Shown piece after piece: positions 50,700 through 61,970 of a stretch of DNA of 64,000 nucleotides. The DNA is from Atriophallophorus winterbourni. Lineage: Eukaryota; Platyhelminthes; Trematoda; Plagiorchiida; Microphallidae. The stretch lies in contig JACCGJ010000567.1 in the NCBI GenBank assembly GCA_013407085.1, forward strand, positions 1 to 64,000, given 5' to 3'. A program made the position numbers and the translations under genes. How positions within the stretch are numbered: the first letter of the stretch is position 1; every line of letters starts with the position of its first letter. The notes below the pieces were generated by a model. It was not told the DNA's origin. It searched no databases and saw only the letters and a list, made by a program, of their open reading frames with translations.

Positions 50700-52790
50700 A
50701 AGACGATCGTTAACATAAGCAAAGTCAAATCGCGAGAAGAAATTCAAAGCTAGGGCATGGACCATTGAAATCGGTGCTTAAGAAAGAGGATATGTACGTA
50801 CGATATATGGCTAATACATTCTATATTTTCAATGAGGAAGTAGATGTCAAAACCTTACTCTGTGATTTCAATGATGCTTATAATAACATCTATTATACTT
50901 ACAAACTAGAAAGTTTGATAGCAAGAATATTAGACGGAACATCGAGTAGAATGGTGTACCGAAATCTAATATGGCTTGGGTAGTATACACATTTCATGAA
51001 TGTTATTCCAATAAAGATAAAACGAAATCTTGTGGATATCCTGATCATGTTGCAAAAATATTCTAAACAGTTACCGGTGCTACATTGCACCGACTGTGGG
51101 ACTTAGATTAGTCCCCACATAAAAGCTAAATTTCAATTTGCAAATGAGGATTTATCCTCGAAATCGCAAATGCTATTCACGTGTTAAACTTTAATTTGAT
51201 ATAAATAGAATTTGGCCGTACAGCTTACTCAGTAGAAACGACTATCATTCGTGTTTATTTGAAAGACCCATGCACCCAAAGCCAAAACGGATACCCGTAC
51301 CAACACTATTGAAGAAATGCTATGGCTTAGACTTCAATTTAAGAAAAACGCCTCTGGTGACTCCTTGACCCGCGAGCTATGGGATAAACTTCTTTAATTA
51401 TCAGACAACAGCTTAGAGACCAGCTACCCAGTTAGGAAAACGCAGTGCGCATTTACCCATTCACCTACTCCTGGGGAGCGAAATGCATTGTTCGTATTGC
51501 AGCGAGAGGGGGATTGAGGAGAGAAGCCGAAATTGATTGCGTCATGTGATCTCGGGTGAACACGGCAGGTGGCACACATCCGGCCGCTTATCACATTTCT
51601 GTCTAACATTGACCACGTTTCACGCACGCACATCGATTGTGTTTTGATTTATCCGCGAGGTCAATCCATCCAACGCTAATCGTTTTCACCCAGGAATCCG
51701 ACAACACAATAGAAAGCCGATATGTCAAAGGCGTTTATTACGCCCAAGACAAATGATGAAACACGCTTATTTTACATGGGCACACAAGCATTCACAACGG
51801 TGATCCTCAGCATGTCTTAGATTTGATTTGTGACAACCAAAAAACATTCAAGCCCTCGCCACGCAGGGCTCGCTCGACAAACATTGGCGACTTGCATATC
51901 ATTCGATTGCGACTGGCGTTGTCCATCTTTTTATACTTCCGAAGATGTTGTCGCTCAAACCGTTAGAATGCAATCAATCCGATACCCGAAATATTACGAG
52001 TTTGCCATTGTCGGCGTGGATCATTTCGGCGCTCCTTGCTCTTGTGTTGTGTTGGAGGGTAGAGTTCTGCATGATTGACCGTTCATCACGCTTCGCACCG
52101 TCACAGTATGACTTGGACACTGGTTAAGGTAAATAGACTGATTCTAGCATATCGGATTGGCACGCGTCACCGAGTAAATCCTGAAGAGGCGTTCCCAAAC
52201 TTTGACACGGTTCCTTAAAACATGTCAGGAAGAATTGACTGGAACATCTTGACAACAGCTGAGGCGATTAGGTTTTGGTGCATGGATCGTTCAAAGAAGC
52301 ATGATGGATAGTCGTTTCTACGTAGTAAACTGTAAATCAACGCGAGTTCGCCGGTTCAATTCTATTGAAAGCAAATACAAGTTGCACGCGTGAATAAGTC
52401 ATCCACAAGATTTCGTTTTGTCTTCATTGGAATGGCGCTGATTAAATCTTTAATCGTACATCTTTAGATCGAAGCAATGTGTCTTGAAATGGTTAGTTCG
52501 TGATATCTTATTGACTCAACCGACGTCTATATAGACCTAACCGAATTGAGCGATTAAAACTGCGTTGAAAATTATCACAATCAGTAGGAAGTTTATTTGT
52601 CCTACGATTATTTTTCACTCCCAATATTTAAACGTAGCAGAATCTGCGTTCTCGACTCATATTTTGACGAGCCGTTATTATAAGTGGTAAGAGTTGGTGT
52701 GTAAATTCAGGCATCATTTTCCAAACACGTCTCTCATTCTCGATTGTGTATAGAATTGCTTTCATCAATGTTTATTAACAGCTGGCTACT
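50700..52790. other. Intron sequence, one missing exon expected
   Basis: Phases require at least one exon (phase 0 in, phase 2 out) between 50665 and 54931. A minus-strand frame at 51424-51633 (RMCATCRVHPRSHDAINFG) is a weak candidate with an acceptor-like ATGTTAG upstream. No mobile element was recognised. Confidence 0.3.
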
Positions 52791-52922
52791 TTTCCAGTGT
52801 TGGATTAGGTTGGTACGACCAACCTGTTTAATCACACGAGCCTCTTCTCGTGTAGACTGGATTTGAACCCATGACCATGAACAAAAAAGCTTATTTGCAT
52901 GCATTTCCGTCGCACACACACG

Positions 52923-52964
52923 CACCACGACCGGTTTTGTGCTGTTTACACGGATCAGGTAGGG
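52923..52964 (-). ncRNA. Decayed family A hammerhead ribozyme
   Basis: Minus strand: CCCTAC, CTGATCC (two changes), GTGT, loop AAACA, GCAC, AAAA, CCGGTC, GTGGTG. Both core segments are mutated. Confidence 0.65.
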
Positions 52965-53232
52965 ATAGTAGGGTCAGGATCCGTGTGTGCTTGAAACAGT
53001 GGAAGAATGTTAAACAAGTTGCGCTTATATACCAACCAGTTTAATCACACGAGCCCACACTCATGTAGACTGGGTTTGAACACACGACGATGAACAAAAA
53101 GCTCATTTGCATGCATTTTCGTCACACACACACAGGTTGGTCGTACCAACCTTATGCAACTGTAGCATACAAGCGCAATTTGTTTACCATTTTTCCAATG
53201 TGTCGAGCACATGCGGATCATGACCCTACTAT

Positions 53233-53274
53233 CCCTACAGGATCAGTGCAAACAGCACTAAACCGGTCGTGGGG
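53233..53274 (+). ncRNA. Decayed family A hammerhead ribozyme
   Basis: CCCTAC, AGGATCA (three changes), GTGC, loop AAACA, GCAC, TAAA, CCGGTC, GTGGGG. Helices I and II still pair perfectly while the core is destroyed. Confidence 0.65.
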
Positions 53275-54059
53275 TGTGTGTGTGTGTGATGGAAATGCAT
53301 ACAAATGAGTTTTTTCAGCTGCCTTCTTTATTTTAGCGGGTACACGAAACCGCGTAAATTTGATTACTATCGATCCACTGGATATTTCATCAGTTCTCTT
53401 TAGCTAAAGAAAGATGTTTAGTAAAGCAATCATCACCGCACGCTTTCCTATTCGACACCCGTAAACATCAGCTTTTGCTTTGGCAAGAATGTTAGAATTT
53501 GCGTGGCCTTGAAATTTTACAGGAATGGTACCCTTTTTTGAACGTTGAATCTCACAAAAATACATTTTACATTCTGATATAGTGTAGCGTAAGAGCATTG
53601 ATCATTATTATCAAGGATATCATTCCATTAAGTTTCGTGAATATTCAAGGAGACAACAGCAAGACGTTTTCTCGTGCATTCATTTCGTGCAACTGAAAAA
53701 AGCGTACCCCACTATCACAAATAACACCACGGATGATTGAGCAAATAATTTAGGATGTTTAAATCAAGTTCGCCAATGAATGAAATTATCTACGGAGATA
53801 TCGGATCTTGGCAACCTCTAATACGCAAGACGTATTCCTCTGACTATGCCATTTGGTGGTTTAGCCATTGCATGTTCTATTCCAATCGAGTTGCGGCGTT
53901 GTAAAACGAATAATTCGTTTCAGAATCACGATTGTCCAAAGCATCTTAACGTGTTCAAGTTGGTTAACGAATACTTGGAAACTCGGAATGTGTTTTTTGC
54001 AGACGGTTTTTAGTTTTACTCCCACAATCCAATACAGCTCGAAGTGTCACATTTTGTTA

Positions 54060-54520
54060 TTAGCCTCCTTCGGACGATGTTGACCAAGGATGTACATCAC
54101 GAGTGGTAGGTATTTTTGCTTTATTAGTAATGAGAAATAGTACGAATAAACATCTACTATTCCCTTCAGTGATATACACTGAGATTTTTCGTGATTGAAA
54201 AGGTTTCACTCGGAATACGATCAAATGTGTATTCCAATTGTTGTTGGCCTCCTTCTGTCGATGTCGATCATGGATGTACATCACAAGCGCATGAATTTTC
54301 ATGATCTACAGCTTTTTGAATGACTAAACAGTCCGATTCGGGAGGACCAATCTCTCCCACAGCGCTTGCAATGATGGTCAGAACTCGGGCGTAGGACGTC
54401 AGTTGCACGCCGACAGCGTGATGTACGTTGAGCAACCAAGAGATGTATTTGCTCCTCCCCAGCTTGCAGACGACGCTTTACACAATGCCTCCAACGTGAG
54501 CGGTCAAGAGCAAGTTCTTC
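54060..54520 (-). mobile_element. RTE-like LINE tail fragment
   Basis: GACTAAACAGTCCGATTCGG, CAATCTCTCCCACAGCGCTT, CCCCAGCTTGCAGACGACGC and GTGAGCGGTCAAGAGCAAG recur from 47915-48115. TGTTGACCAAGGATGTACAT at 54078 and TGTCGATCATGGATGTACAT at 54261 are two copies of the same end, so a piece is duplicated or nested. Confidence 0.68.
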
Positions 54521-54930
54521 CCAATTACATCCTCAATTACAGGCTTACCGTTTCACAAATCATCAGATATTCTAAAGAATTGAAATTTGTCGTGTTTGGT
54601 TGAAAGATAATTTTTTATTTGAACAAATTTGTAATTTTTGAGCATTTATTTCAATCGATAAATCAAATAATGCGTACCGTTGGGTATCACGGAGCTTCTT
54701 GTATTATTAGCTAAATGGATCGTAACGACGTCTAAAGATAAAAATTCTATATTTTACCAATAAAGTAACAGTATTATAATTCCAAAACTCTCTTCCAAAA
54801 ATCGAAGGGCTGACAATCTGATATTTCACCTAACTAGACAACATCTATTATTATATTCCAAGATTCGTGAAAATAACCAAATCATTCATGCTGTCTTGCC
54901 GATTATCAAAGCATTCATTACTAGACTCAC

Positions 54931-55132
54931 TTTATCTCGAAGCTCGCATAATTTTCGCTTCGCAGTTGGAAGAAAAGGGATTCTTGCGCTTTGGAGAGAA
55001 GCTTCATAGGAGTGAATTGAGCGCTCGATGACCATGCTTACCTTATCTAGACTAACCGTCGGTGAATGTTCAATAGCAAAGACCAGCGACTGGATCGATA
55101 AAACCAAGGACTGATAGATTGCTTTCAAACGG
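54931..55132 (-). CDS. Unidentified minus-strand gene, exon 9
   Basis: Acceptor GTTATACAG; reads RLKAIYQSLVLSIQSLVFAI, EHSPTVSLDKVSMVIERSIH, SYEASLQSARIPFLPTAKRK, LCELRDK and donor GTGAGTC. Phase 2 in, phase 0 out. It closes the 283-codon block starting at 63848. Helical, no recognised family. Confidence 0.78.
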
Positions 55133-55176
55133 CTGTATAACACGCGGTTGGTAAGAACTAATCAGATGAAACATAC

Positions 55177-55311
55177 TTCATATTTTGTACACGCTCTGGA
55201 ATGCGTTCATCTGAAGAAATGGCGTATAGGAATAGGAGACTTACTGGGAACGGGAAAAAAGTTTGTGCGTTCGCAAACCAAGCCGAAAGTTTGAGAATAA
55301 CCCCGTATAAC
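55177..55311 (-). CDS. Unidentified minus-strand gene, exons 7 and 8 with 34-nt intron
   Basis: Exon 7 (55245-55311) follows CCACGTCAG: VIRGYSQTFGLVCERTNFFP then V, P and one base. The 34-nt intron 55211-55244 (GTAAGTCTCC to TTTCTTCAG) is removed to give exon 8 (55177-55210), NERIPERVQNM plus two bases. A 44-nt intron (55133-55176) then leads to exon 9. The phases agree throughout (0, 1, 2). Confidence 0.78.
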
Positions 55312-55319
55312 CTGACGTG

Positions 55320-57780
55320 GAATAGTTTTATATTGGAAAATATCAGATTATATATGACGATTGCAATCAACGTTAATGTAGCAATGGCAGAGAATACTGA
55401 GAACATGGACTAAGAGCAGAAAGCTGGCATATTAGCAGATGATTTAGGCAACCGGCTAGAGTGAAATTAGAAAAATCTAGTGCTTCATTTTCATCGATAT
55501 GACATCGAGGATAAATAATTTTTGAATCTAGTAAATTAGAAAGGACCTTTCCTTTACTCGATAGGTAAACGCTAGAACATTCATCCGTGGGTAAACAATG
55601 GAATTGCGTTTGCATTACACTAACCTTAGTTTAGGTGGATACTACATATATGTATATTATAAACAAGTTTATTTCTTTGTGTGAGAAATAAATAAAAATT
55701 AAAATATATAAATCCTAAGAAATTACCAGATACATTGTTTCTAGAAATGATTTGGTGCTGAAATTTCAATTATTTTATTTTTGTATTAAAGCTGGTATCT
55801 ATGCAAGCAGACTTTCGTTTAATTCTATACTAATGGCTCAACTTGGAAACGATGCGTTCAGAGACATCGTTCATGAAGGAGTTCATGATCTACACGTCTT
55901 TTGATGAAATGTCCTTGTCAGGATAAACATGACGGAGAAGTTTGTAGATCTGTCCTTGTCGGAATGAACTTGACTGCTTCCTCTTCTTATCGACCTTGGG
56001 TACGTTGACGATCAAGGCCATTATCAAGGACAGTTTTGCCAGAAACGGTTTTAGGATCCAGGAGTGCGCAATCTTTCAAGTCGTGATGCTGTTTCTCATA
56101 ACTGTACTTTGCTAAATGGGACTGCGAAGATCATTCTTGATATTCACAGTGGTATGCTGTAACTGGTCAATTAGAAACATTTTGCTTATACGAGGAAACA
56201 TCCTTATTTACCGACCAAAGGCCAAATTTTACAATGCTATCTGTCAATTCTTCTGCCAAACGCTTTCATTTATCGTTCAAAAACTTTTTCGTCTATCCTA
56301 ATCCTGATTTCTATTCCCCTGGATAAATAATATCGAAACCAACCGCACATTCTAATCTTATGTAAAGATCCTAAACCTAACGTGATTGTTATAAATGATG
56401 GGATCCGTCTTTTTGTTGGCGCACTATTCCATGATTCCAAGGTGTATTCGTCTAGCCGGAGAAGGGACCAACGAAGATCGAATAAATTTAAGCTAAATAA
56501 ATTTCGTGCGCTCCTTCACACACAATGAATCATGGCTTGGATCAATACAAAGTTCGTTCGATTGTGATGAATTCCGTCATATATTCCGTTGAAAGCAGAC
56601 TTAGACCCTTTTGCAGCAACGGGCTATTCCCTTCATGGCTAGTATGAGAAGAACACAATAGCTATATTCGGAAATATACGAAAATTCAGCTCTGCAGAGA
56701 CTCATCAACTAAGCATAACACAAAATAGCATCTTGAGGTGAATAGGATGAATAATATCCAATATAGTGAAGTCCTAGGTGACAATTAAATATTTTCCGTT
56801 CGATTAATAGCTGTGGATTGACATTTGGCTCGTTTGTTTTTGATCAGGTGCAGAGTATCGGTGAGAATCGCATCATTAATTCGATAAAAAGAAGAAAATT
56901 GTTTAATAAAAATAATTTCCAGGATACGTTTGTGAGAGATTAAACTAGCAAGAGAAATAATTTTTAGCAGCATCCTATTATCACGAATTCTTCGGGAGGT
57001 ATTGCAGGGAAAATTGCCGGAGTACAGTACAAAAGACATGGTGAGATACAAGGGAGGGTAAAATTAGAAATTGGTTCAGTCTTAACGTCAACATTGCGAA
57101 GTAGGAAAGAGTAAAAATATGGTAAAATTATGGTTAAGGCCAATTTGAGTTTGTATCTTTCTGTAGTTCTCAAAGACAGTATCGATGAACAATGGAGTGG
57201 GATAAAAAAACTGCTTGCAAAGAGCCGCGTTGGATAGTTGTGGGCTGACGTCCCGTGTAGCTTAACATAGAGTTTCTGTGAATTCTCATCAACTCCCATA
57301 CAACTACTGAAAACATCTGAGGAATTATAGGTACTTTAATTAGCACAGAATCAGGATAAGTCATCGAAAATGGCGAAACCCTTGAAAACGAACAAGGTTA
57401 TCCTTACTAAGATACGCAAATTCAATTCTGCATTACGGAAGATTACTACACAAAGCGTCACAATAGTCCGCACGCAGATTAGTGAATATAAATTTTTCCG
57501 AATGTAAAACAAGAAATTAATCGGACAACTTGTAATTTCACCTACTGCAAATGAGAGCGTATTCGAATGGCATGCTGTGAGGTTTAAAGTACATCTGATC
57601 TACGCCACATCTTTTAATAACCGTAATCTTGAATTTTGATTGAGCGAATCGCTGTCGTGTTATACACGAAGGTCTTTGGTGTTCCACAGCCTAGGCTCAG
57701 AATGCTCGCATTCTAGGCTGATAATTTTCCGACAAATTTTGGTATTGTTTAGAATGACCGTATATTCAAGGCTCACTGAA
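55320..57780. other. Intron sequence, no feature recognised
   Basis: AT-rich DNA between exons 6 and 7 of the minus-strand gene. Several open frames exist (for example minus-strand 56785-57299), but none has motifs, splice support or repeated copies in the window. Confidence 0.35.
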
Positions 57781-57865
57781 CCTAATCTTACTGTCTCCAC
57801 CTGATGACGGCAAACAGCCAGAAACCGTTGTGGAGTGTAAGTGCGGGGGATGTGAGCAACACATC
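57765..57865 (+). repeat. Family B repeat copy
   Basis: AAGGCTCACTGAACCTAATC, TTACTGTCTCCAC, the hammerhead and GTGTAAGTGCGGGG, then GTGAGCAACACATCACTTTG. Plus orientation; the CTTGAAACAGTGG block is not preserved. Confidence 0.7.
57795..57835 (+). ncRNA. Hammerhead ribozyme, family B, one base deleted
   Basis: CTCCAC, CTGATGA (57801-57807), CGGC, loop AAACA, GCCA, GAAA (57821-57824), CCGTT, GTGGAG. Helix I pairs perfectly over 6 bp and the core is intact. Helix II has C opposite A at its base (three pairs left), and the helix III palindrome CCGG has lost one G. Confidence 0.72.
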
Positions 57866-58579
57866 ACTTTGACCGTATATTTTGTTTTTAAATAGATTTC
57901 CTTTATCTGGCAACCATTGTCTGTTTCCAAGAGATGTTTAGATGTTAACCAAACATATCCATGGTGGGCCTATTGCAACAAGTTTCACTGTTTATCTCAC
58001 ATTTAAATTAATCAAGCTTATCAATCTGATCGACTTACTCGTACGCAAGCTTTCCTGTTACATTTAAATTGCTTTTGATCTCTTTAGAATTGGTTCGTAT
58101 TATGACCAGTTTCGTAACTAATTTATCAGGAAGAGTATTACATAATGCAGCAAGATAATACATAGTTATCTTCAAAATCTTTTTATCGATCGGTCATTTT
58201 ACCACACCAATTAACGCAGCTCTATTACAGCATGACTTTGGCAATTGCATGGATTGCATGTACGCGAAATACCGATATACAATTGCAGTTGGCGTGCCAC
58301 TATTGAATACATTTTTAAGTACGCGATATGTTGCATAATTGTTTGATTGCGGATTAGACAAGAAGATCTGTGCCTTTAGGCATTTCAGAACAACCAACAC
58401 ATCTCTTGAACTTCGTCAAATAAATTTCGTAGGCTTATACGGATTCGAATTGCCCACTGACTAGTAAGAAAACAGAACATGCTCAAATTACGATTAGAAA
58501 GTATTTTAGTTTAGCAGCTGATTGGAATATGTTTGGGATAGATAGGTGATTCATAATGGAAACTAATTTGTGTGTAATC

Positions 58580-58745
58580 GGTCCGAGCAGCTTTATGATA
58601 ACGTTTCACTTCAGACACAGAAGCTTTGTTAGACGAAGGGTGATAACACACAAAATAGCATAGCCATGTCCCCTGTCCCGACTATCGCCATTTGTCTAAC
58701 CTAGCTTCTGTGTCCGAAGTGAAACCGTACAAAAAGCTGCTCTAA
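58580..58745. repeat. Family C inverted pair without an ORF
   Basis: TAACGTTTCACTTCAGACAC at 58601 and its inverted relative (TTCTGTGTCCGAAGTGAAAC at 58705-58724) face each other across about 75 bp containing GGGTGATAACAC and CCCGACTATCGCC. They match the ends of the Penelope-like element at 61.6-62.8 kb. The hammerhead-like cores are mutated (CTAACAA and CTAACCT). This may be a solo, ORF-less derivative. Confidence 0.65.
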
Positions 58746-59010
58746 CCGAGTGCATAGAAACTACTTTCCAGCATTTTATTTCCATTTAAACTTAGGTTTA
58801 CTAAACAAAAATCCGTATTTTCATGCATTTACATTATTTGATTTACTGAGTTGAGCAAAATTGAAAAATGCTGTTTCTTAGCTATTGATTAACACTCTCA
58901 AGTTGTTGCTCATACGCCAATCAAAATCGTTTGACCATGTGAATGACCTTGAACTAATGATCCAATCACGGTAAGTAATTACGCAAAGTAAACATCAAAG
59001 AAAAACTCAC

Positions 59011-59500
59011 TGCGTGTATTGATTCTGTTAAATTGGGAAACTCAAATGTTTTCAAGTGCTCATCGTTGGTTTCAATGTTCGCCTTCTTGGAATTTTGGCC
59101 ATAAAGCATATACGGTGGCAACAATCTGGAAAGTTTCTCGTCAAAATGGCAGACGATTTACTTTTCAGAACATACACTTGCGTCAACAATTGAAGGTTGA
59201 TAGATTCCTAGAAGCGGCTGAAAATGTCAGTGTTTACGGTTTAATGATCACCTCGAATGGATTCACTTTTGGCGACAGACTTTGACTTTCCATGAGTGAA
59301 TCAACCAATCGATAGACAGACTCAAAAGCGCCCGTGAAATTGAGAAGACTCTATGACGAATGAATTGATTGTGGCATATGGTTACCCGGATGAGGTTTTT
59401 CTCGATTTGGACTGGGTCTATACGTTTTAAAAGTCGATGCACTTGTGCAGAAACGTCGATTATCTGTGTGTGGATATGACGCAACTTGGAACAGACGTTA
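59011..59500 (-). CDS. Unidentified minus-strand gene, exons 3-6 with micro-introns
   Basis: Exon 3 (59386-59500) gives NVCSKLRHIHTQIIDVSAQV, HRLLKRIDPVQIEKNLIR. Exon 4 (59252-59350) gives SLLNFTGAFESVYRLVDSLM, ESQSLSPKVNPFE. Exon 5 (59176-59217) gives PLLGIYQPSIVDAS. Exon 6 (59011-59136) gives KLSRLLPPYMLYGQNSKKAN, IETNDEHLKTFEFPNLTESI and HA. The introns are 35 nt (59351-59385), 34 nt (59218-59251) and 39 nt (59137-59175), all GT-AG and phase 0. The donor of exon 6 is GTGAGTTT. No family recognised. Confidence 0.8.
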
Positions 59501-59990
59501 CTTCATGTGAGAGCGTGAAGAATTCATGCGAACATCTAGGCAGAAAACGAGAAGGAATGATAATTCGATCGAGTTAATATTGATGTCTAGTAATTTTATA
59601 GAATCGGTCATATCTGTCAATTCTATAAACGTTAAACCGATCAATATTATAAACGTTAAAATTCAGATGTATTCGAAAGTATACACAGTGATGCTTTTGT
59701 TCCAAATCATCAGATCAATTACACATATTGAAGTTATTTCGGTAGGTTCAGGCACAATTGACACGCATGTGGTTCCTGCTAATGAATAGTTGACCGAATT
59801 GAAAATATTAAGTAGAATATAAGTTGTGAAGATGAGAGCAACACGTTACATTGGTCCGTTGCAAGCGTATTGAGTTCTTGAGAGGGAATAATCAGGTGAT
59901 TCTGTGTTTGAACATCGTGGTGGCTTCAATATCTAACTTTGTTTACCACTTATCCCCTGTTTCAAAGCTCACTGAATCTAATCTTACTGT

Positions 59991-60032
59991 CTCCAACTGA
60001 TGATGGCAAACAGCCAGAAACCGGTTGTGGCG
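59991..60032 (+). ncRNA. Hammerhead ribozyme, family B, intact core
   Basis: CTCCAA, CTGATGA (59997-60003), TGGC, loop AAACA, GCCA, GAAA (60017-60020), CCGGTT with GTT as cleavage triplet (after 60026), GTGGCG. Core, helix II and palindromic helix III are perfect. In helix I the pair next to the core is A-G and one further position is mismatched, so cleavage could be slow. Confidence 0.75.
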
Positions 60033-60221
60033 TGTAAGTGCAGAGTTACGAGCAATACATTACATTGTTTTTTTATAAAATCGTCTCGAGCGCTTGGCCC
60101 AAAATCACGTTGTAATTCCGCGTGCTTGGTGGCGCTAAACCTATATAACAGCGGTTTCAAATTATAACTGTGTAGACCACTTTCTCGCTGTTACAAAGCT
60201 CCTTGAAACCAATCTTATTGT

Positions 60222-60255
60222 CTCCAAATGATGACCGTAAATAAACAGAAACTTG
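60222..60255 (+). ncRNA. Decayed family B hammerhead ribozyme
   Basis: CTCCAA, ATGATGA, CCGTAAATAAACAGAAACTT. Helix II and helix III are lost; recognised from position in the tandem repeat. Confidence 0.5.
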
Positions 60256-60270
60256 TTCTTAGATATTAGC

Positions 60271-61080
60271 ATTAAGAATACGATTAACACACGACAATAC
60301 ACAGAATATGTTCATTTTAATTCCGTTCCACATTCACTAGGATGAAAATCAACGTTTCGATCATCTAATATCATTCATGGAATCTTGATTTACATTATAC
60401 TTGCGATCACACTATTTTGTCATTGATATCCATCTTTGCAAAGTACGAAGTCAGAATAACGAAACTCCACAATAACCGCGTTTTTGAAAGCTAAGCGCCT
60501 AATTGCAAACATAAATGCAAAACGAAAAATGAAAAAAGAACAATTTTATACGTTTTTCGTGTGATTTAACATGGTTTGAATCATTTGTTTCGATTTTCTG
60601 GAAATTGAAAACTGTTGAGGTTATGAAAAACACGCTAAGTTACTCGAACAAGATTGTCAAATAGGTATCAAAACGAGCAGCGGATTTATCAAATTCTACA
60701 AAAAGAGCGACTATTCTGATATGCTCTTTATTTGAAATGACTCAATATTCACTAACCGAATTCTAAAATTAGCATCCCGGTAGAGGAAAATATTATTTGA
60801 ATTTGGAATCCTACATATAAAGCGTGTTTATATGATGACAGTATAAATTACGTAGAAGTATGAAGTGCTATAACTAGCTTTCGGATGAAGAGAATCAAAC
60901 ACCGAAACGTGTGACAGTGACAATCGCAAGCGCGCAATGATTCGGATTCCAGAACGATTCCGGCCACAACATCGTCAGAAACACGATCAGATGGGAAACG
61001 TTAGTCGCCACCAAGAGATATACAATGTTTTAGGGTCTGTCAAACGATCCCAACGTCGTGAGGGTTGGAGTTGAACTGGG
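60271..61080. other. Intron sequence, no feature recognised
   Basis: AT-rich. The last 150 bp (GCAAGCGCGCAATGATTCGG, AGAACGATTCCGGCC) loosely resemble 32450-32800 and may be an old repeat. No exon seen. Confidence 0.3.
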
Positions 61081-61089
61081 TGTCAAGAA

Positions 61090-61400
61090 ATCGAGCGACA
61101 AATCGCTGACAACCGGTACAGGCATGCCAAAGACAACGTTGTGGTAACGAGCTTCGCCTATATCAGATAGGTCTGTGCTTCGGTCGTCGTCCTACGCATA
61201 ATAAACGCCTTTGATCAATTCGCTCTCCCTTGTGTTGTGCGATTCGCGGGTGAATGGTTGAACTCAAAGAGAAATCGTGACCAATCGACAAGCGGGTGAT
61301 AAACGATGAGGTTGACGTGTGTTATTCCGCACCGAGTGCCCTCGAAGCCTGTGCTCATAACGTAATTTGAGATTAGCTCTCGATTAACCTGAAGTAATCC
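61090..61400. repeat. Repeat F copy
   Basis: See the copy at 34560-34860: TACGCATAATAAACGCC, CCTTGTGTTGTGCGATTCGC and GATGAGGTTGACGTG are the shared landmarks. Confidence 0.5.
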
Positions 61401-61584
61401 TAGCCTCGCTCATATACAGTGACTCATTAACGTTATCACTAACATCCAAACCGCTAATAAGTTTACATCCATGTTATCGATAATACCTGATGTTCTAGAT
61501 TATCATTAACAAGCGCCTGAATAGAAATCTGAAATGAACCAATATTTGCAAAGAAATTTGAGTGCAATCGGTTAGAGTAGTTTT

Positions 61585-61627
61585 TGGGTAACGTTTCACT
61601 TCTGACACAGAAGCTTCGTCAGACTAA
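61585..61627 (-). ncRNA. Family C hammerhead candidate, left end of the PLE
   Basis: On the minus strand TTAGT, CTGACGA (complement of 61616-61622), the CTTCTG/CAGAAG helix, GAAA, CGTT and ACCCA. Identical core to the right-hand copy; helix I is weaker (two pairs). Confidence 0.55.
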
Positions 61628-61970
61628 GGGTGATAGTTAGGACAGGAAACATGATTAAGTAGTAGTCAACCCACCACCACTTATTTGACCTTACCGCTAA
61701 ACAGCCTATAGTAAGCCTACAGTGTGTTACGTCTCGTGGGAATGACCAGGATCAGTGGTCCATTTTCCTCACAGTGTGTATCCAAAACAATCTGATACAA
61801 GTGAACACGGTCAAGGTTAGTTGACAGCTGCCCACATACGTAAAAGTACATAACTAACTGGTTTCAGGCTATTTTTTGAAGAAAAACAAAAATATAATTA
61901 ACTAGTAGGTATAAGGTGAATAAAAAACTATTTAATTTCGCATCAGTGCCGAGCGCCAGATTGTGGAAAT

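Larger units (their letters stand above)
52796..53325. mobile_element. Family A retrozyme-like tandem units with an inverted copy
   Basis: Two minus-oriented units start about 216 bp apart: GTTTAATCACACGAGCC at 52822 and again at 53038, each followed by TGTAGACTGG.TTTGAAC and a CATTTGCATGCATTT block. The first includes a decayed hammerhead (52923-52964). The second is cut at its CACACA run (about 53130) and joined by AGGTTGGTCGTACCAACCT to a plus-oriented unit with another decayed hammerhead (53233-53274). Confidence 0.65.
59940..60270 (+). mobile_element. Family B retrozyme-like tandem pair
   Basis: Two units in the same orientation start about 231 bp apart. The first has CTGTTTCAAAGCTCACTGAA, ATCTTACTGTCTCCAA and a core-intact hammerhead at 59991. 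The second has CTGTTACAAAGCTCCTTGAA, ATCTTATTGTCTCCAA and a decayed one at 60222. Between them lies GTGTAAGTGCAGAGTTACG. No ORF. The period is close to that of the pair at 39976-40330. Confidence 0.65.

Noticed and set aside
52850..53080. tRNA-like T-loop (GGTTTGAAC) in family A units
   Set aside because: The motif occurs alone, with no A box or acceptor stem at the right distance.
59019..59285. Plus-strand 88-codon ORF
   Set aside because: It is the shadow of minus-strand exons 4-6, whose splice sites and phases fit.
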